A DNA stretch of 64,000 nucleotides from Eggerthella timonensis (lineage in GTDB: Bacteria > Actinomycetota > Coriobacteriia > Coriobacteriales > Eggerthellaceae): contig NZ_FXXA01000002.1 of assembly GCF_900184265.1 (NCBI RefSeq), forward strand, positions 1,386,918 through 1,450,917, given 5' to 3'. Position numbers and translations under genes: made by a program. Positions 17,616 through 26,175 of the stretch are shown here, in pieces. Numbering within the stretch: position 1 is the first letter of the stretch; every line of letters starts with the position of its first letter. The notes beneath the pieces were generated by a model that did not search any database, was not told the origin of the DNA, and was given only the letters and a program-made list of their open reading frames with translations.

Positions 17616-18659
17616 TTGATAACTCACGTTTTCAATTCTACGGGAACAATAGAGAAACAGTACGTATCCATCATCGATGATTGCTTTGACAAAGAACAGC
17701 ACCTTTATTTTGCGCGTATGTCGCAAAGCGTAAAAGGCGACGATTCTTCGAGAATCCATTGCATGGAAGATTACTGGTCGGATCGAGAGTTTGCCTTAGC
17801 CATAGAGAGGTCTTCGAAAGTTGTGGTGCACGGTTTCTTTGACAATAGGTTATGCGCTTTCCTAGCTTTGCAAAAAAATATTCTACGTAAAACGTATATC
17901 ATTTTTTGGGGAGGAGACCTTTATCCTTTTAGGGATGGTCAAACAGGTGCCAAAAACACCTTGATATCGCCAGTGAAAAAATGGGTAATTAGGAGCGCTG
18001 CTGGCGTTGGATGCCTGCTCGAAGGTGACTATGATCTGCTTCAAGAGGTTACAGGATTCGAAGGCTCGCATTATCTGGTATCGTATGGTTTCGAGACGCT
18101 TCCCAATGCAAGCAAAAACTACTCGAAGCAGCTTAATCCCCCTTTGTTCCAGCTGGGAAACAGTGCTACGAAGACGAATTGCCATATGGAAGCGATCGAT
18201 CAGTTGGCAGCATACGCTGCAGCTGACTTCGAGTTGATATGCCCTCTGTCGTATGGCGATAGCGATTATCGCGATCAAGTGATAGCGTATGGGCGTAATA
18301 AGCTAGGCTCTAAACTCATTCCTCTGGTTGATTTATTTGAGACGGAAGATTATCAAGATCTTCTATCTCGCGTCGCAGTCGGATTTTTCAATAACAATAG
18401 ACAGCAAGGTCTAGGAAACATCGGTCTTTTGCTAAGTATGGGATCGAAGGTTTACATTCGGAAGAACACATCAATGTGGTCGCACTATAAGGATGAATTG
18501 AACTTAAACGTATTCAGCATGGAAGATGTTGGAAGTGAGAAATTCGAAGACTTATTACGCTTCGATTCGCATGATCAAAATTCGAACAGAGAGATAATGA
18601 AGCATTCACTTTCGCGCTCAGAGATGATCGGGAAATGGGAAGCGCTCTTCGAGGCGTAG
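17616..18659 (+). CDS. GT56-family transferase (WecF-like 4-acetamido-4,6-dideoxygalactosyltransferase)
   Basis: A 347-residue protein matching the Fuc4NAc transferase family (WecF/RffT, GT56). Visible signatures are YIIFWGGDLYPF (about 92-103), LGNSATKTNCHMEAIDQL, and NNNRQQGLGNIGLLLSMG near the C-terminus. In enterobacterial common antigen this enzyme adds a 4-amino-4,6-dideoxy sugar to a lipid-linked intermediate. Here it fits a locus with 4-aminotransferase and N-acyltransferase genes further on. The start is TTG with AAGGAG 7-8 nt upstream. Low GC. Confidence 0.87.
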   Translation: MITHVFNSTGTIEKQYVSIIDDCFDKEQHLYFARMSQSVKGDDSSRIHCMEDYWSDREFALAIERSSKVVVHGFFDNRLCAFLALQKNILRKTYIIFWGGDLYPFRDGQTGAKNTLISPVKKWVIRSAAGVGCLLEGDYDLLQEVTGFEGSHYLVSYGFETLPNASKNYSKQLNPPLFQLGNSATKTNCHMEAIDQLAAYAAADFELICPLSYGDSDYRDQVIAYGRNKLGSKLIPLVDLFETEDYQDLLSRVAVGFFNNNRQQGLGNIGLLLSMGSKVYIRKNTSMWSHYKDELNLNVFSMEDVGSEKFEDLLRFDSHDQNSNREIMKHSLSRSEMIGKWEALFEA

Positions 18660-18668
18660 AACACGTAA

Positions 18669-20132
18669 ATGGCTGCGGATACGCTCAAAAGCAAAACCAT
18701 CTCGTCGCTTGTTTGGAAATTGTCCGAACGAGGGGGATCAAGTCTGGTCTCGCTCGTTATACAAATCGTTTTGGCTCGACTGCTTGCGCCTGAGCAGTTC
18801 GGTATGTTGGCGATCATTCTAGTATTTGTGAACTTAGGAAACGTTTTTGTACAGTCCGGCCTCAATACAGCTCTCGTGCAAGCTCGAGAGGTGTCCGGGA
18901 AAGATTATTCGACAGTATTCTGGATGTGCTGTTCTATTGCACTGATTTTTTACATTGCGCTATACATTTTTGCCCCGTCTATTGCGCTTTTCTATCATTC
19001 CGAAGAAATAACATGGCCCCTTCGAACGCTCGGACTCGTTCTGTTCGTAAATGCTTATAACTCTGTTCAGGTGGCGAAAGCAACTCGGGAGCTTGAATTT
19101 AAGAAGATTTTCTTTTCCACAATAGTTGCAGCGCTTGTATCGGGTCTTATTGGGGTGATATCTGCAATTTGCGGAGCGGGCTTGTGGGCCCTTGTTATCC
19201 AGCAGGTGATCAACCAAACAGCTAACTGCGTAGTGCTAGCTTTTCAAATAGCATGGCGACCCCGTTTCACCATTGATGTGAGACGTGCCAAAGTTTTTTT
19301 CGGATTTAGCTGGAAATTACTGGCTTCCGGGCTTCTTGGGGTTGGATACCAGAGCCTGTCGGATTTAATAATCGGAAAACAGTTTTCGACGGCTAATCTT
19401 GGCTTGGTGTCGCAAGGAAAAAAATATCCTCAAGCCATAGGGTCGATGCTGGATGGAGCCATTCAGCCAGTCATGCTATCAGTGATTTCGCGTGTGCAAG
19501 ATAATGCGGACTATGTGAAGCGGCTAACTCGGAGAGCACTGAAAACCTCCTCTTTTCTAATAGTGCCATCTATGACCATGCTTGCTGTCGTTGCCGAGCC
19601 TCTTACGCGGACTCTTCTTGGCGAACAGTGGTTGGAAACGGTTCCCTTTATGCAAATGTACTGTTTCGTATACGCCTTGCTTCCGATGCATACGGCCAAT
19701 CTCCAAACACTTAATGGGCTAGGGCGAAGCGACTTGTTCCTGAAACTCGAAATACTGAAAGAAGCCTGTGGCGTTACCATTCTCCTCTTTAGCGTAGTTG
19801 TTACCCAGAACGTCTATTTCGTTGTTGCCAGTTACATGGTCGTAGGAGCCATTTGCACCTTTGTGAACGCTTGGCCTAACAGACGAATCATACGTTACAG
19901 CTATGCGGAACAGGTTCGAGATATCCTGCCCGCCTTTCTTCTCACTGCAATATCGGTATTGGCCACGTTGCCGCTCGGCTTCGTCAATTTGCCGGACGTC
20001 GTAGCCATATTAGCTCGGTGTTTCGTGATGGTCTCTGTGTATCTGGGGTTTGCAAAATTATTGAAAGTAGAAGCTTTTTCATATCTGATAAGCACGGGAA
20101 TGGATTTGCTCTCAGATAGGTCACGAAGCTGA
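18669..20132 (+). CDS. Polysaccharide flippase (Wzx/WzxC-like)
   Basis: A 487-residue membrane protein with 12-14 hydrophobic segments. The N-terminus LKSKTISSLVWKLSERGGSS and LARLLAPEQFGMLAIILVF are hallmarks of the WzxC/TuaB branch of the polysaccharide transporter family. It would move the undecaprenyl-linked repeat unit to the outer face for the Wzy-like polymerase. It starts 9 nt after the GT56 gene. It is intact, unlike the flippase remnant at 17194. Confidence 0.9.
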   Translation: MAADTLKSKTISSLVWKLSERGGSSLVSLVIQIVLARLLAPEQFGMLAIILVFVNLGNVFVQSGLNTALVQAREVSGKDYSTVFWMCCSIALIFYIALYIFAPSIALFYHSEEITWPLRTLGLVLFVNAYNSVQVAKATRELEFKKIFFSTIVAALVSGLIGVISAICGAGLWALVIQQVINQTANCVVLAFQIAWRPRFTIDVRRAKVFFGFSWKLLASGLLGVGYQSLSDLIIGKQFSTANLGLVSQGKKYPQAIGSMLDGAIQPVMLSVISRVQDNADYVKRLTRRALKTSSFLIVPSMTMLAVVAEPLTRTLLGEQWLETVPFMQMYCFVYALLPMHTANLQTLNGLGRSDLFLKLEILKEACGVTILLFSVVVTQNVYFVVASYMVVGAICTFVNAWPNRRIIRYSYAEQVRDILPAFLLTAISVLATLPLGFVNLPDVVAILARCFVMVSVYLGFAKLLKVEAFSYLISTGMDLLSDRSRS

Positions 20133-20377
20133 TCTTCAGCATGCGACGACTCCGTGTAAAACCCTCGATGACAAAATATTTAGTTGTGCTCCGTTGTTGG
20201 ATGCAGTTCTTACTGTTGGTGAATTCGTGGTGTCCAAAGCCTTTCCGTATGCTTCCACCTCGCTTCTCGCAATCGCGACGATTGGGCCAACCTGTTCGGT
20301 TTGCTTTTCGGAAGAGCAAAGCAGCTCAAAACAAAGTTCAATGATTTGAAGATTGGCGCAAAGGAGTTGAGGGGATT
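20133..20377 (+). other. Intergenic stretch with an open, start-less frame (possible gene remnant)
   Basis: No convincing gene. One frame is open to a TGA near 20348 and reads protein-like residues (LLDAVLTVGEFVVSKAFPYA), but has no start codon with a ribosome site and no family I recognise. It may be the 3' end of a gene removed during exchange within the locus. Confidence 0.35.
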
Positions 20378-21487
20378 TTGAATGATAGCATTATGGTAAC
20401 TCGATCATCCATGCCGTCGTTGGAGGAATATGCGAACGAGATTGCCTCATTGTGGAATACCCATTGGCTAACCAATATGGGCGAAAAGCATGGCGAGTTT
20501 GAACAAGCGCTCAAAGACAAGCTAGAAGCAGAGAATGTCGCTCTTTTTACAAATGGGCATTCGGCTCTTGAATGCGCTATTGAAGCGATGGATCTCAAGG
20601 GGAAGATCATAACAACTCCTTTCACCTTTGCTAGTACGGTACATGCCATCGTGCGTAAGGGTTTAACTCCTGTGTTTGCCGACATAAAGAGCAGCGACTA
20701 CACAATTGACCCTGAGAGCGTCGAGCAGTTAATCGATAGCTCTACTTGCGCCATTATGCCCGTGCATGTCTACGGAAACCTTTGCGAGGTTGACAAGATT
20801 CAAGAGGTTGCTCGCAAATACAATCTCAAGGTGATATACGATGCAGCGCATGCATTCGGAGTGAGCGTTGACGGCGTTTCGGTTGCGGCGTTTGGCGATG
20901 CTTCCATGTTCAGTTTCCATGCTACAAAAGTGTTCAACTCCATAGAAGGCGGTGCGGTGGTTTTTAAAGACCCCGCTCTGAAAGAACGTTTCAATCAATG
21001 GAAAAACTTTGGGATTACCGGTCCAGAATCGGTGGAATATGTTGGCGGCAATGCCAAGATGAACGAATTCTGCGCCGCTATGGGAATATGCAATCTACGC
21101 CACATCGACAAAGAGATCGAGAAGCGCAGGCTCGTGCACAATCGTTATAGCGAGCTCTTGTCGGGTTCTCCTGGGCTTGTTCTTCTGGATAAACAACCAG
21201 GTGTCAGATCCAACTATGCGTACTTCCCCGTGGTCTTCGAAGAAGCGTTCGGCGCAACGCGTGATGATGTGTTCAATGCTCTTGCAGCGCAAGGGATACA
21301 TGCCCGAAAGTATTTCTATCCGCTCGTTTCTGATTATGCTTGCTACAAAGGGCGTTTCGATTCTTCGAAAACGCCTGTCGCGCAACACGTTGCTGAAAGG
21401 ATCCTAACACTGCCCATGTACGCGGATCTTGAGTTGAAAGATGTCAACAGGATTTGCGAAATCGTCTTAGAAGTCGGTTGCTTTTAG
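20378..21487 (+). CDS. DegT/DnrJ/EryC1 aminotransferase (4-amino-4,6-dideoxy sugar type)
   Basis: A 369-residue PLP enzyme. The Schiff-base lysine is K184 in FSFHATKVFNSIEGGA, the form typical of sugar 4-aminotransferases such as VioA and QdtB/FdtB relatives; the cofactor aspartate is in IYDAAHAFG. It could act on a 4-keto-6-deoxy sugar nucleotide. Gmd in the same locus makes GDP-4-keto-6-deoxymannose, so a perosamine-like product is possible; a dTDP-sugar from elsewhere is the alternative. The start is TTG after AGGAG. It begins the four-gene cassette ending at 24249. Confidence 0.87.
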   Translation: MNDSIMVTRSSMPSLEEYANEIASLWNTHWLTNMGEKHGEFEQALKDKLEAENVALFTNGHSALECAIEAMDLKGKIITTPFTFASTVHAIVRKGLTPVFADIKSSDYTIDPESVEQLIDSSTCAIMPVHVYGNLCEVDKIQEVARKYNLKVIYDAAHAFGVSVDGVSVAAFGDASMFSFHATKVFNSIEGGAVVFKDPALKERFNQWKNFGITGPESVEYVGGNAKMNEFCAAMGICNLRHIDKEIEKRRLVHNRYSELLSGSPGLVLLDKQPGVRSNYAYFPVVFEEAFGATRDDVFNALAAQGIHARKYFYPLVSDYACYKGRFDSSKTPVAQHVAERILTLPMYADLELKDVNRICEIVLEVGCF

Positions 21488-21522
21488 TTATGAGAGAAAT
21501 GTGAAACGAAAGGCTTGCCATC

Positions 21523-22014
21523 GTGACATTGAAACAGCTTGACAATCTAGAAGCGGTTGTCCAGCGCGACGCTATCGCGACGATATGGAAGGGCCTGTCC
21601 ATTGCCTTTGAACCGCCTCTTGAAGAAACGGTAGACAGCTTCGATACGCTGATTGACAAAGTGGCGACGCATGGCAAGACCTTTGCCTACAAAAAGGATG
21701 GCCTTGTTCTCGGGGCGGTCTCTTTCTACGCAAACGACCTCGAGTCGAAGTCCGCATTCGTTACGCTTCTTGCAACAGATGAATCCGCAAGAGGCGAAGG
21801 TCTGGGCCATGCGCTTTTGAGTGTTGCGATACGAGAATCTCAAAAGTTCGGCATGTCACGAATGCGTCTCGACGTAAGAACGGAGAATGACCGTGCTAAG
21901 CGGTTCTACGAGTCGCACGGGTTTGTGGTTGTTGATCGCAATAGCGCATTCTTCACCATGAGCCTAGACTTCAACGGTTCTCTTCCCTACATGGAATCAA
22001 GAGGTGTTCGATGA
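21523..22014 (+). CDS. GNAT-family N-acetyltransferase
   Basis: A 163-residue GNAT protein with the acetyl-CoA pyrophosphate loop ARGEGLGHALL (about 92-102) and the C-terminal NDRAKRFYESHGFV block. Directly after a sugar aminotransferase gene, its likely role is acylation of the new amino group, as WecD does. The GTG start at 21523 lacks a strong Shine-Dalgarno. It overlaps the next gene by 4 nt (ATGA). Confidence 0.85.
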   Translation: MTLKQLDNLEAVVQRDAIATIWKGLSIAFEPPLEETVDSFDTLIDKVATHGKTFAYKKDGLVLGAVSFYANDLESKSAFVTLLATDESARGEGLGHALLSVAIRESQKFGMSRMRLDVRTENDRAKRFYESHGFVVVDRNSAFFTMSLDFNGSLPYMESRGVR

Positions 22015-23054
22015 ATATTCTGTTAACCTCGGCCGGCAGGCGCAGCTACCTTGTTCAGTATTTCATCGACGCGCTGGACGGCCGGGGCAAAGTGATAGCG
22101 GCGAACAGTGCTGCTTGTCCGGCGTTTTATCGTGCGGACGACAGCGTCATAACCCCTTTGATATACGATTCACGCTATATCCCCTTTCTGCTCGATTACT
22201 GCCAGAACAACGCAGTCGATCTTTTGATTCCCTTGTTTGACGTAGACATCCCTGTCCTTGCCAAGAGTAAACCGTCTTTTGAGGCTATTGGCACGCAAGT
22301 GATAGCCCCTGGGATTGAAATAGCCGAAATTTGCAACGACAAGCTTTTGACCGTAAATTACCTGAAAAAGAGGGGGTTTGACGTTCCTGTCACCTTGAAT
22401 AGCCTCGAAGACGCTCTTGATCATATAAAAAACGGCAATATAGCTTATCCGCTTTTTATTAAACCTAGATGGGGTATGGGGTCAATAGGAGTGCACGAAG
22501 CGAGAAACGAGGCCACGCTCAGGGCGGCTTGGATTTTGACCGAGGATGCGATCGGCCATTCGTATTTGAAATATGAGTCGCAGGAAGACAAGGATCATGG
22601 CATTTTGGTGCAAGAAAAGCTTGAAGGAGAAGAATATGGACTCGATGTTATATGCGATTTAAGTGGCACCTATGAGTCGACGATCGTGAAGAAAAAGCTT
22701 GCCATGAGATCTGGAGAAACCGATAGTGCAATCGTCGTTCGATCGGAAGCACTTGAGCAACTTGGAAAACGCCTCGCAGAAGCGTGCCCTCATCCAGGAA
22801 ACATGGATGTAGATGTATTTGTTTCCGGCGATCGCTGCGTCGTTCTTGAGCTCAATGCTCGGTTTGGCGGAGGGTATCCCTTTTCTCATGCGTCGGGCGT
22901 AAACCTGCCTTTGGCCATAATTGAGTGGTCTCTCGGAAATGAAATTCCAGCGCGCTGTCTCGCCTCTCAAGGAGGAACGTTCTCTTATAAAGAAATTGGT
23001 ATCGTGACGCCAGAAGTTAATAAGCGCGTATCTCGGGAGGCTAGTTATGGATAA
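22011..23054 (+). CDS. ATP-grasp ligase (carbamoyl-phosphate-synthase-like)
   Basis: A 347-residue ATP-grasp protein. The N-terminal MNILLTSAGRRSYLVQYF and DLLIPLFDVDIPVLA are typical of CarB-like ligases in surface polysaccharide and secondary-metabolite loci. The ATP site shows PLFIKPRWGMGSIGV and the metal-binding end VVLELNARFGGGYPFSH. Such enzymes form an amide from a carboxylate and an amine through an acyl phosphate. Here the partners may be an amino acid and an amino sugar. It overlaps the GNAT gene by 4 nt and the decarboxylase gene by 8 nt, so the three are made together. Confidence 0.85.
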   Translation: MNILLTSAGRRSYLVQYFIDALDGRGKVIAANSAACPAFYRADDSVITPLIYDSRYIPFLLDYCQNNAVDLLIPLFDVDIPVLAKSKPSFEAIGTQVIAPGIEIAEICNDKLLTVNYLKKRGFDVPVTLNSLEDALDHIKNGNIAYPLFIKPRWGMGSIGVHEARNEATLRAAWILTEDAIGHSYLKYESQEDKDHGILVQEKLEGEEYGLDVICDLSGTYESTIVKKKLAMRSGETDSAIVVRSEALEQLGKRLAEACPHPGNMDVDVFVSGDRCVVLELNARFGGGYPFSHASGVNLPLAIIEWSLGNEIPARCLASQGGTFSYKEIGIVTPEVNKRVSREASYG

Positions 23055-24249
23055 GTATCAAGATCTTCGTACACCCTGTTTTGTTTATGATGCAAAAGAG
23101 CTACATGACAACATTAACGCGTTTCAAGAAGCGATGCATTTCGCTTGGAATGGAAAAACGGCAGTAGGTTTGTCAGTGAAAACTGCCCCCATCGTGGAAA
23201 TAGCGTCTTTTGCTCGGAAGCTTGGGTGCATGGCGGAAGTGGTATCCGATGAAGAATTCCAACTTGCTCTCGATGCAGGATTCAATCCAAAAGAAATCAT
23301 ATTCAACGGTCCGATAAAAAGCCGCAATTGGCTTAAATATGCATTATTGCATGAGGCGGTAGTCAATCTTGATTCCGAAAGAGAAATCCAATATGCATGC
23401 GATTTCGCACGCGAGCATTCCGTTGTTCCGCGTGTCGGGTTAAGGGTGAATTTTGATCTAGAGAAAATATGTCCTGGCGAAACGATAGCTGAGGACGAAG
23501 GCTCTCGATTCGGCTTCTGTCTTGAAGATGGGTCTCTAAAGCGAGCCATCGAAAAATTGCGCGTAAGCAACGTGGAGCCAGCTGGTCTGCATGTGCATTT
23601 TTCAACTAAAACGCATTCACCTGCCGTTTACAATGCCATAGCTTCAATGCTGTGCAATATCGCGTCATTGTTTGAGTTGCGTAGCCTTGAGTATCTAGAC
23701 CTAGGAGGCGGATACTACGGAGGAGGGACTAACAGGTCTGCATATGGTGAATATGTTAAAAACATCATCGCTGGATTAGATCGCTTCCCCGGTCGCGAAG
23801 AACTAACGTTGATTTGCGAACCCGGAGGATCCGTTCTTTGCACGGCTGGAGAATACGTCGGAAAAGTGATTGATGTAAAAAGTGTTAGAGGGAGAATTTT
23901 CGTAGTTACCGAGCTTAGTAAGCTAAACCTCAATAGTACTGTATTTTCTCGCAGAGCTTTCACTTGCGATTATTATCGGTTCAAATCGACGAGCCCTGTC
24001 CCGATTCAAACGATATGTGGATATACGTGCGTTGAAATGGATAGGCTTCAGGACATTGAAAATGAAGCTCTTCTTTCTCGGGGAGATATTGTAGTAGTGA
24101 AAAACGCGGGGGCGTACACGGTCTCCTTTGCGCCAGGTTTTTTTATAAAGCATTCGCCCGAGATTTATATGAGAGAAGCAGATGGCGTGTATCGCCAAAT
24201 CGCTTGCGGCTCATATCATACCGATTCCGTTAACCCTCCATCTATGTAA
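23047..24249 (+). CDS. Fold-type III PLP decarboxylase (diaminopimelate/ornithine decarboxylase family)
   Basis: A 400-residue alanine-racemase-fold decarboxylase. The PLP lysine is K45 in GLSVKTAPI. LHVHFSTKTH, the glycine-rich LDLGGGYYGGG and the EPGGSVL motif complete the cofactor site. The CGYTCVEMDRL stretch replaces the GPxCxSxD active-site cysteine loop of LysA. It is unlikely to be the housekeeping lysA because it sits in a polysaccharide operon, overlapping an ATP-grasp ligase gene. The ATP-grasp/decarboxylase pairing recalls BtrJ/BtrK of butirosin synthesis. The substrate is unknown. It is the last gene of the locus. Confidence 0.85.
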   Translation: MDKYQDLRTPCFVYDAKELHDNINAFQEAMHFAWNGKTAVGLSVKTAPIVEIASFARKLGCMAEVVSDEEFQLALDAGFNPKEIIFNGPIKSRNWLKYALLHEAVVNLDSEREIQYACDFAREHSVVPRVGLRVNFDLEKICPGETIAEDEGSRFGFCLEDGSLKRAIEKLRVSNVEPAGLHVHFSTKTHSPAVYNAIASMLCNIASLFELRSLEYLDLGGGYYGGGTNRSAYGEYVKNIIAGLDRFPGREELTLICEPGGSVLCTAGEYVGKVIDVKSVRGRIFVVTELSKLNLNSTVFSRRAFTCDYYRFKSTSPVPIQTICGYTCVEMDRLQDIENEALLSRGDIVVVKNAGAYTVSFAPGFFIKHSPEIYMREADGVYRQIACGSYHTDSVNPPSM

Positions 24250-24707
24250 AATATTTTTTTGGTGGGTTCGTCTCCGGGGTCCTTCCGTATGGCTACGCTT
24301 CTTATACATGTTGATATTGCGACCGAGTTTTGATGCCGAATAACTGGAGTGTTAAACGTATGATCCAGGTATGGGCCTCCGCCAATACCGGCATTCTCAT
24401 GCATTTTTGAACCATACGGCGATGCCACGTGATTAAGCAAATTTCGAAAAAACGAGCGTAACTCCGTGCTCTTCTCACAACAACCAAAGAAATCTAGGCG
24501 AATGGTTGCGAAGGAGCGACTGATTTCATAATCGTGTTTATCAGGGTCGGGGTGGTGGTATGATGGGCGGGGTCACGGTGACCCCGTAGTTGATTGGTTT
24601 TGGAGTATTCGATACAGATATTGTATGTGATTGTAAAATGAAAGATAGTATGCAATATATACGAATATTTTGGTAGTAATATGCAAATTTTGGAAAGGCC
24701 CTCGCTC
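24250..24707. other. Low-GC intergenic region after the polysaccharide locus
   Basis: About 450 bp with no supportable gene. It marks the return from A/T-rich locus DNA to GC-rich chromosome. The only clear structure is the palindrome at 24568-24586. Short frames here have neither ribosome sites nor recognisable content. Confidence 0.6.
24568..24586. repeat. Palindrome matching the one at the start of the polysaccharide locus
   Basis: CGGGGTCA, spacer CGG, TGACCCCG. Eighteen of 19 positions equal the core of the hairpin at 4516-4534. The two copies lie just inside or at the two edges of the 20-kb locus, and this one is about 120 bp upstream of a ParB-like gene. It could be an operator of a shared regulator, a terminator-like element or a recombination boundary. 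Confidence 0.6.
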
Positions 24708-25562
24708 ATGTCATCTCCCTACCAAACCCTCACCCTCCCGCTCGACAGCATCCAGTCGCACCCGGAGAACGACTTCACCATGGACGAAAGCGAGATGCAG
24801 GAGCTCGTCGCGTCCATCCGCTCCGAGGGCCTCGGGCAGCTGCCGCTCGTGCGTAAGCTGCCGGACGGCGCCTACCAGATGATCGCCGGCCACCGCCGAC
24901 TCGAGGCATACAAGCGCCTTGCCCGCGAGGACGCGACCTTCCGCGCCATCCCGGTCACGCTCGTCGACGACCTCGACGACGCCCGCGCCCGCGTTCTGCT
25001 CAATGTCACCAACCTCGTGACCCGCCGCCTGTCGCAGGAGGAGCGCGGCGCGCGCTACGCGGCCATCGGCAGGGAAGTGCCGGCGCTGCGCGAGGCCGAC
25101 CCGTCGCTCAAGGGCGTGCGCACGAACGACATCATCGCGCGCATCGTGACCGAGGAGACGGGGCAGTCGGTGTCGCCGGCCACGGTCAAGCGCGCCATCG
25201 CGGCCGAGAGGCGCCTGCGCGAAACGCGCGAGCAAGCGGAGCTTCTCACGGGCGACCTGAACGAGAACTGGCAGGTGGAGGCGCAGGCGGGGGCCATCGA
25301 CCCGCTCACCTTGCGCGCCATCTCGGAGCTGCCGAACCAGAAACAGCTCGACCTGTTCGCCGAGTACCAGCGCCAGGAGATGACGCTCGGCCAGCTGAAG
25401 GCTCACCTCAAAGCGTCACGGCCCAAGACGACGGCCGATGCGGCTCGCGCGCTGCAGCTTGCCATCCGCAGCGCGGAGGAGGCGCGCCAGATGGATCGCG
25501 CCGGGGTGCCGTTGCCGCAGGGGCTCGTTCGCAAGCTGAAGAGCCTGGTGGACCAGCTGTAA
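24708..25562 (+). CDS. Orphan ParB/RepB-family protein
   Basis: About 284 residues. An N-terminal ParB/sulfiredoxin-like domain (LDSIQSHPENDF near the start, AGHRRLEAYKRL near 70) is followed by a helical region with the HTH-like stretch EETGQSVSPATVKRAIAAER. It lacks a neighbouring ParA. The familiar GERRxRA box appears as AGHRRLEA. ATG 24708 was chosen because GGAAAGG precedes it at about 9 nt; ATG 24681 has no ribosome site. It may be a plasmid- or island-derived partition or regulatory protein. It need not bind the canonical parS sites in this window. Confidence 0.8.
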   Translation: MSSPYQTLTLPLDSIQSHPENDFTMDESEMQELVASIRSEGLGQLPLVRKLPDGAYQMIAGHRRLEAYKRLAREDATFRAIPVTLVDDLDDARARVLLNVTNLVTRRLSQEERGARYAAIGREVPALREADPSLKGVRTNDIIARIVTEETGQSVSPATVKRAIAAERRLRETREQAELLTGDLNENWQVEAQAGAIDPLTLRAISELPNQKQLDLFAEYQRQEMTLGQLKAHLKASRPKTTADAARALQLAIRSAEEARQMDRAGVPLPQGLVRKLKSLVDQL

Positions 25563-25589
25563 GGTTGGGAGCGTGCGTCGGAAAGGCGG

Positions 25590-25901
25590 CTACAACCGCG
25601 CGTGGCCGTCCGTCCGCTCGGGATAATCGATCAGCTTGAGCGGCGCGAGGTCGGCGAGCTGGCAGGGGTCGACGTCGAGCGCGCGGCTCAGCTTCACGAG
25701 GTCCGGAATGCTCAAGGCGACGTAGCCGCATTCGATATTGCTGATGCGAGAGTGTTCCGAGCCGATCATGAGCCCCAGCTTTTTCTGCGTCAATCCTTGG
25801 TCTTTTCGGATCTGTCGGAGGTTTGTCCCAAGGTCAGACGCGTATTTTCTCACAAGGGGGTCCTTGCGTTCCATCGTCTGCTTTTTGCTGAGATTACCCA
25901 T
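25590..25901 (-). CDS. Small XRE-family helix-turn-helix regulator
   Basis: A 103-residue protein with one Cro/CI-type HTH (about 24-80): NLRQIRKDQGLTQKKLG is helix one and two, EHSRISNIECGYV the recognition part, followed by SIPDLVKLSRALDVDP. It is convergent with the ParB-like gene. Neither the first ATG nor the one ten codons in has a clear ribosome site. It may be an autoregulator or the surviving part of a toxin-antitoxin or phage control circuit; no toxin gene is visible next to it. Confidence 0.82.
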   Translation of the reverse strand: MGNLSKKQTMERKDPLVRKYASDLGTNLRQIRKDQGLTQKKLGLMIGSEHSRISNIECGYVALSIPDLVKLSRALDVDPCQLADLAPLKLIDYPERTDGHARL

Positions 25902-26149
25902 GCGTCAAGCGTAACCCGATGAATACGAAGGCGTGTATCCACGAGGGTACAAAACGCGACTTTTCTTAGAAAGCGAAAGCATCATGTTCCGTTTTGGTAT
26001 AGCTGAACTTCTGCCTCGCTCTGCCATGGAACCAAAAGGGGGAAGCAGTGCGCTCGTGCAATTCGTTTAGAGCGCTCTGTGCGCAGTCGTGGTCGAATGG
26101 GATGGGCTCCTTGAGCGTCGCATCTTCTGCTGGCTGATTGTGTCCGTCC

Positions 26150-26175
26150 GTGCGTTACGCTGTTGCGTAACGCAC
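26150..26175. repeat. Hairpin covering the stop codon of a minus-strand gene
   Basis: Eleven-pair stem GTGCGTTACGC / GCGTAACGCAC with loop TGTT. It overlaps the 3' end and stop of the gene at 26155-26931. There is no T run after it on the minus strand, so termination is possible but not shown. Confidence 0.45.

Noticed and set aside
23047-24249. Housekeeping diaminopimelate decarboxylase (lysA)
   Set aside because: Altered active-site cysteine loop and overlap with an ATP-grasp gene in a low-GC polysaccharide operon point to a specialised role.
24250-24700. Small genes on the minus strand after the polysaccharide locus
   Set aside because: Short frames without ribosome sites or recognisable sequence.
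26150-26175. Intrinsic terminator at the end of the 26155-26931 gene
   Set aside because: Stable stem but no U tract on the minus strand; listed only as a hairpin.
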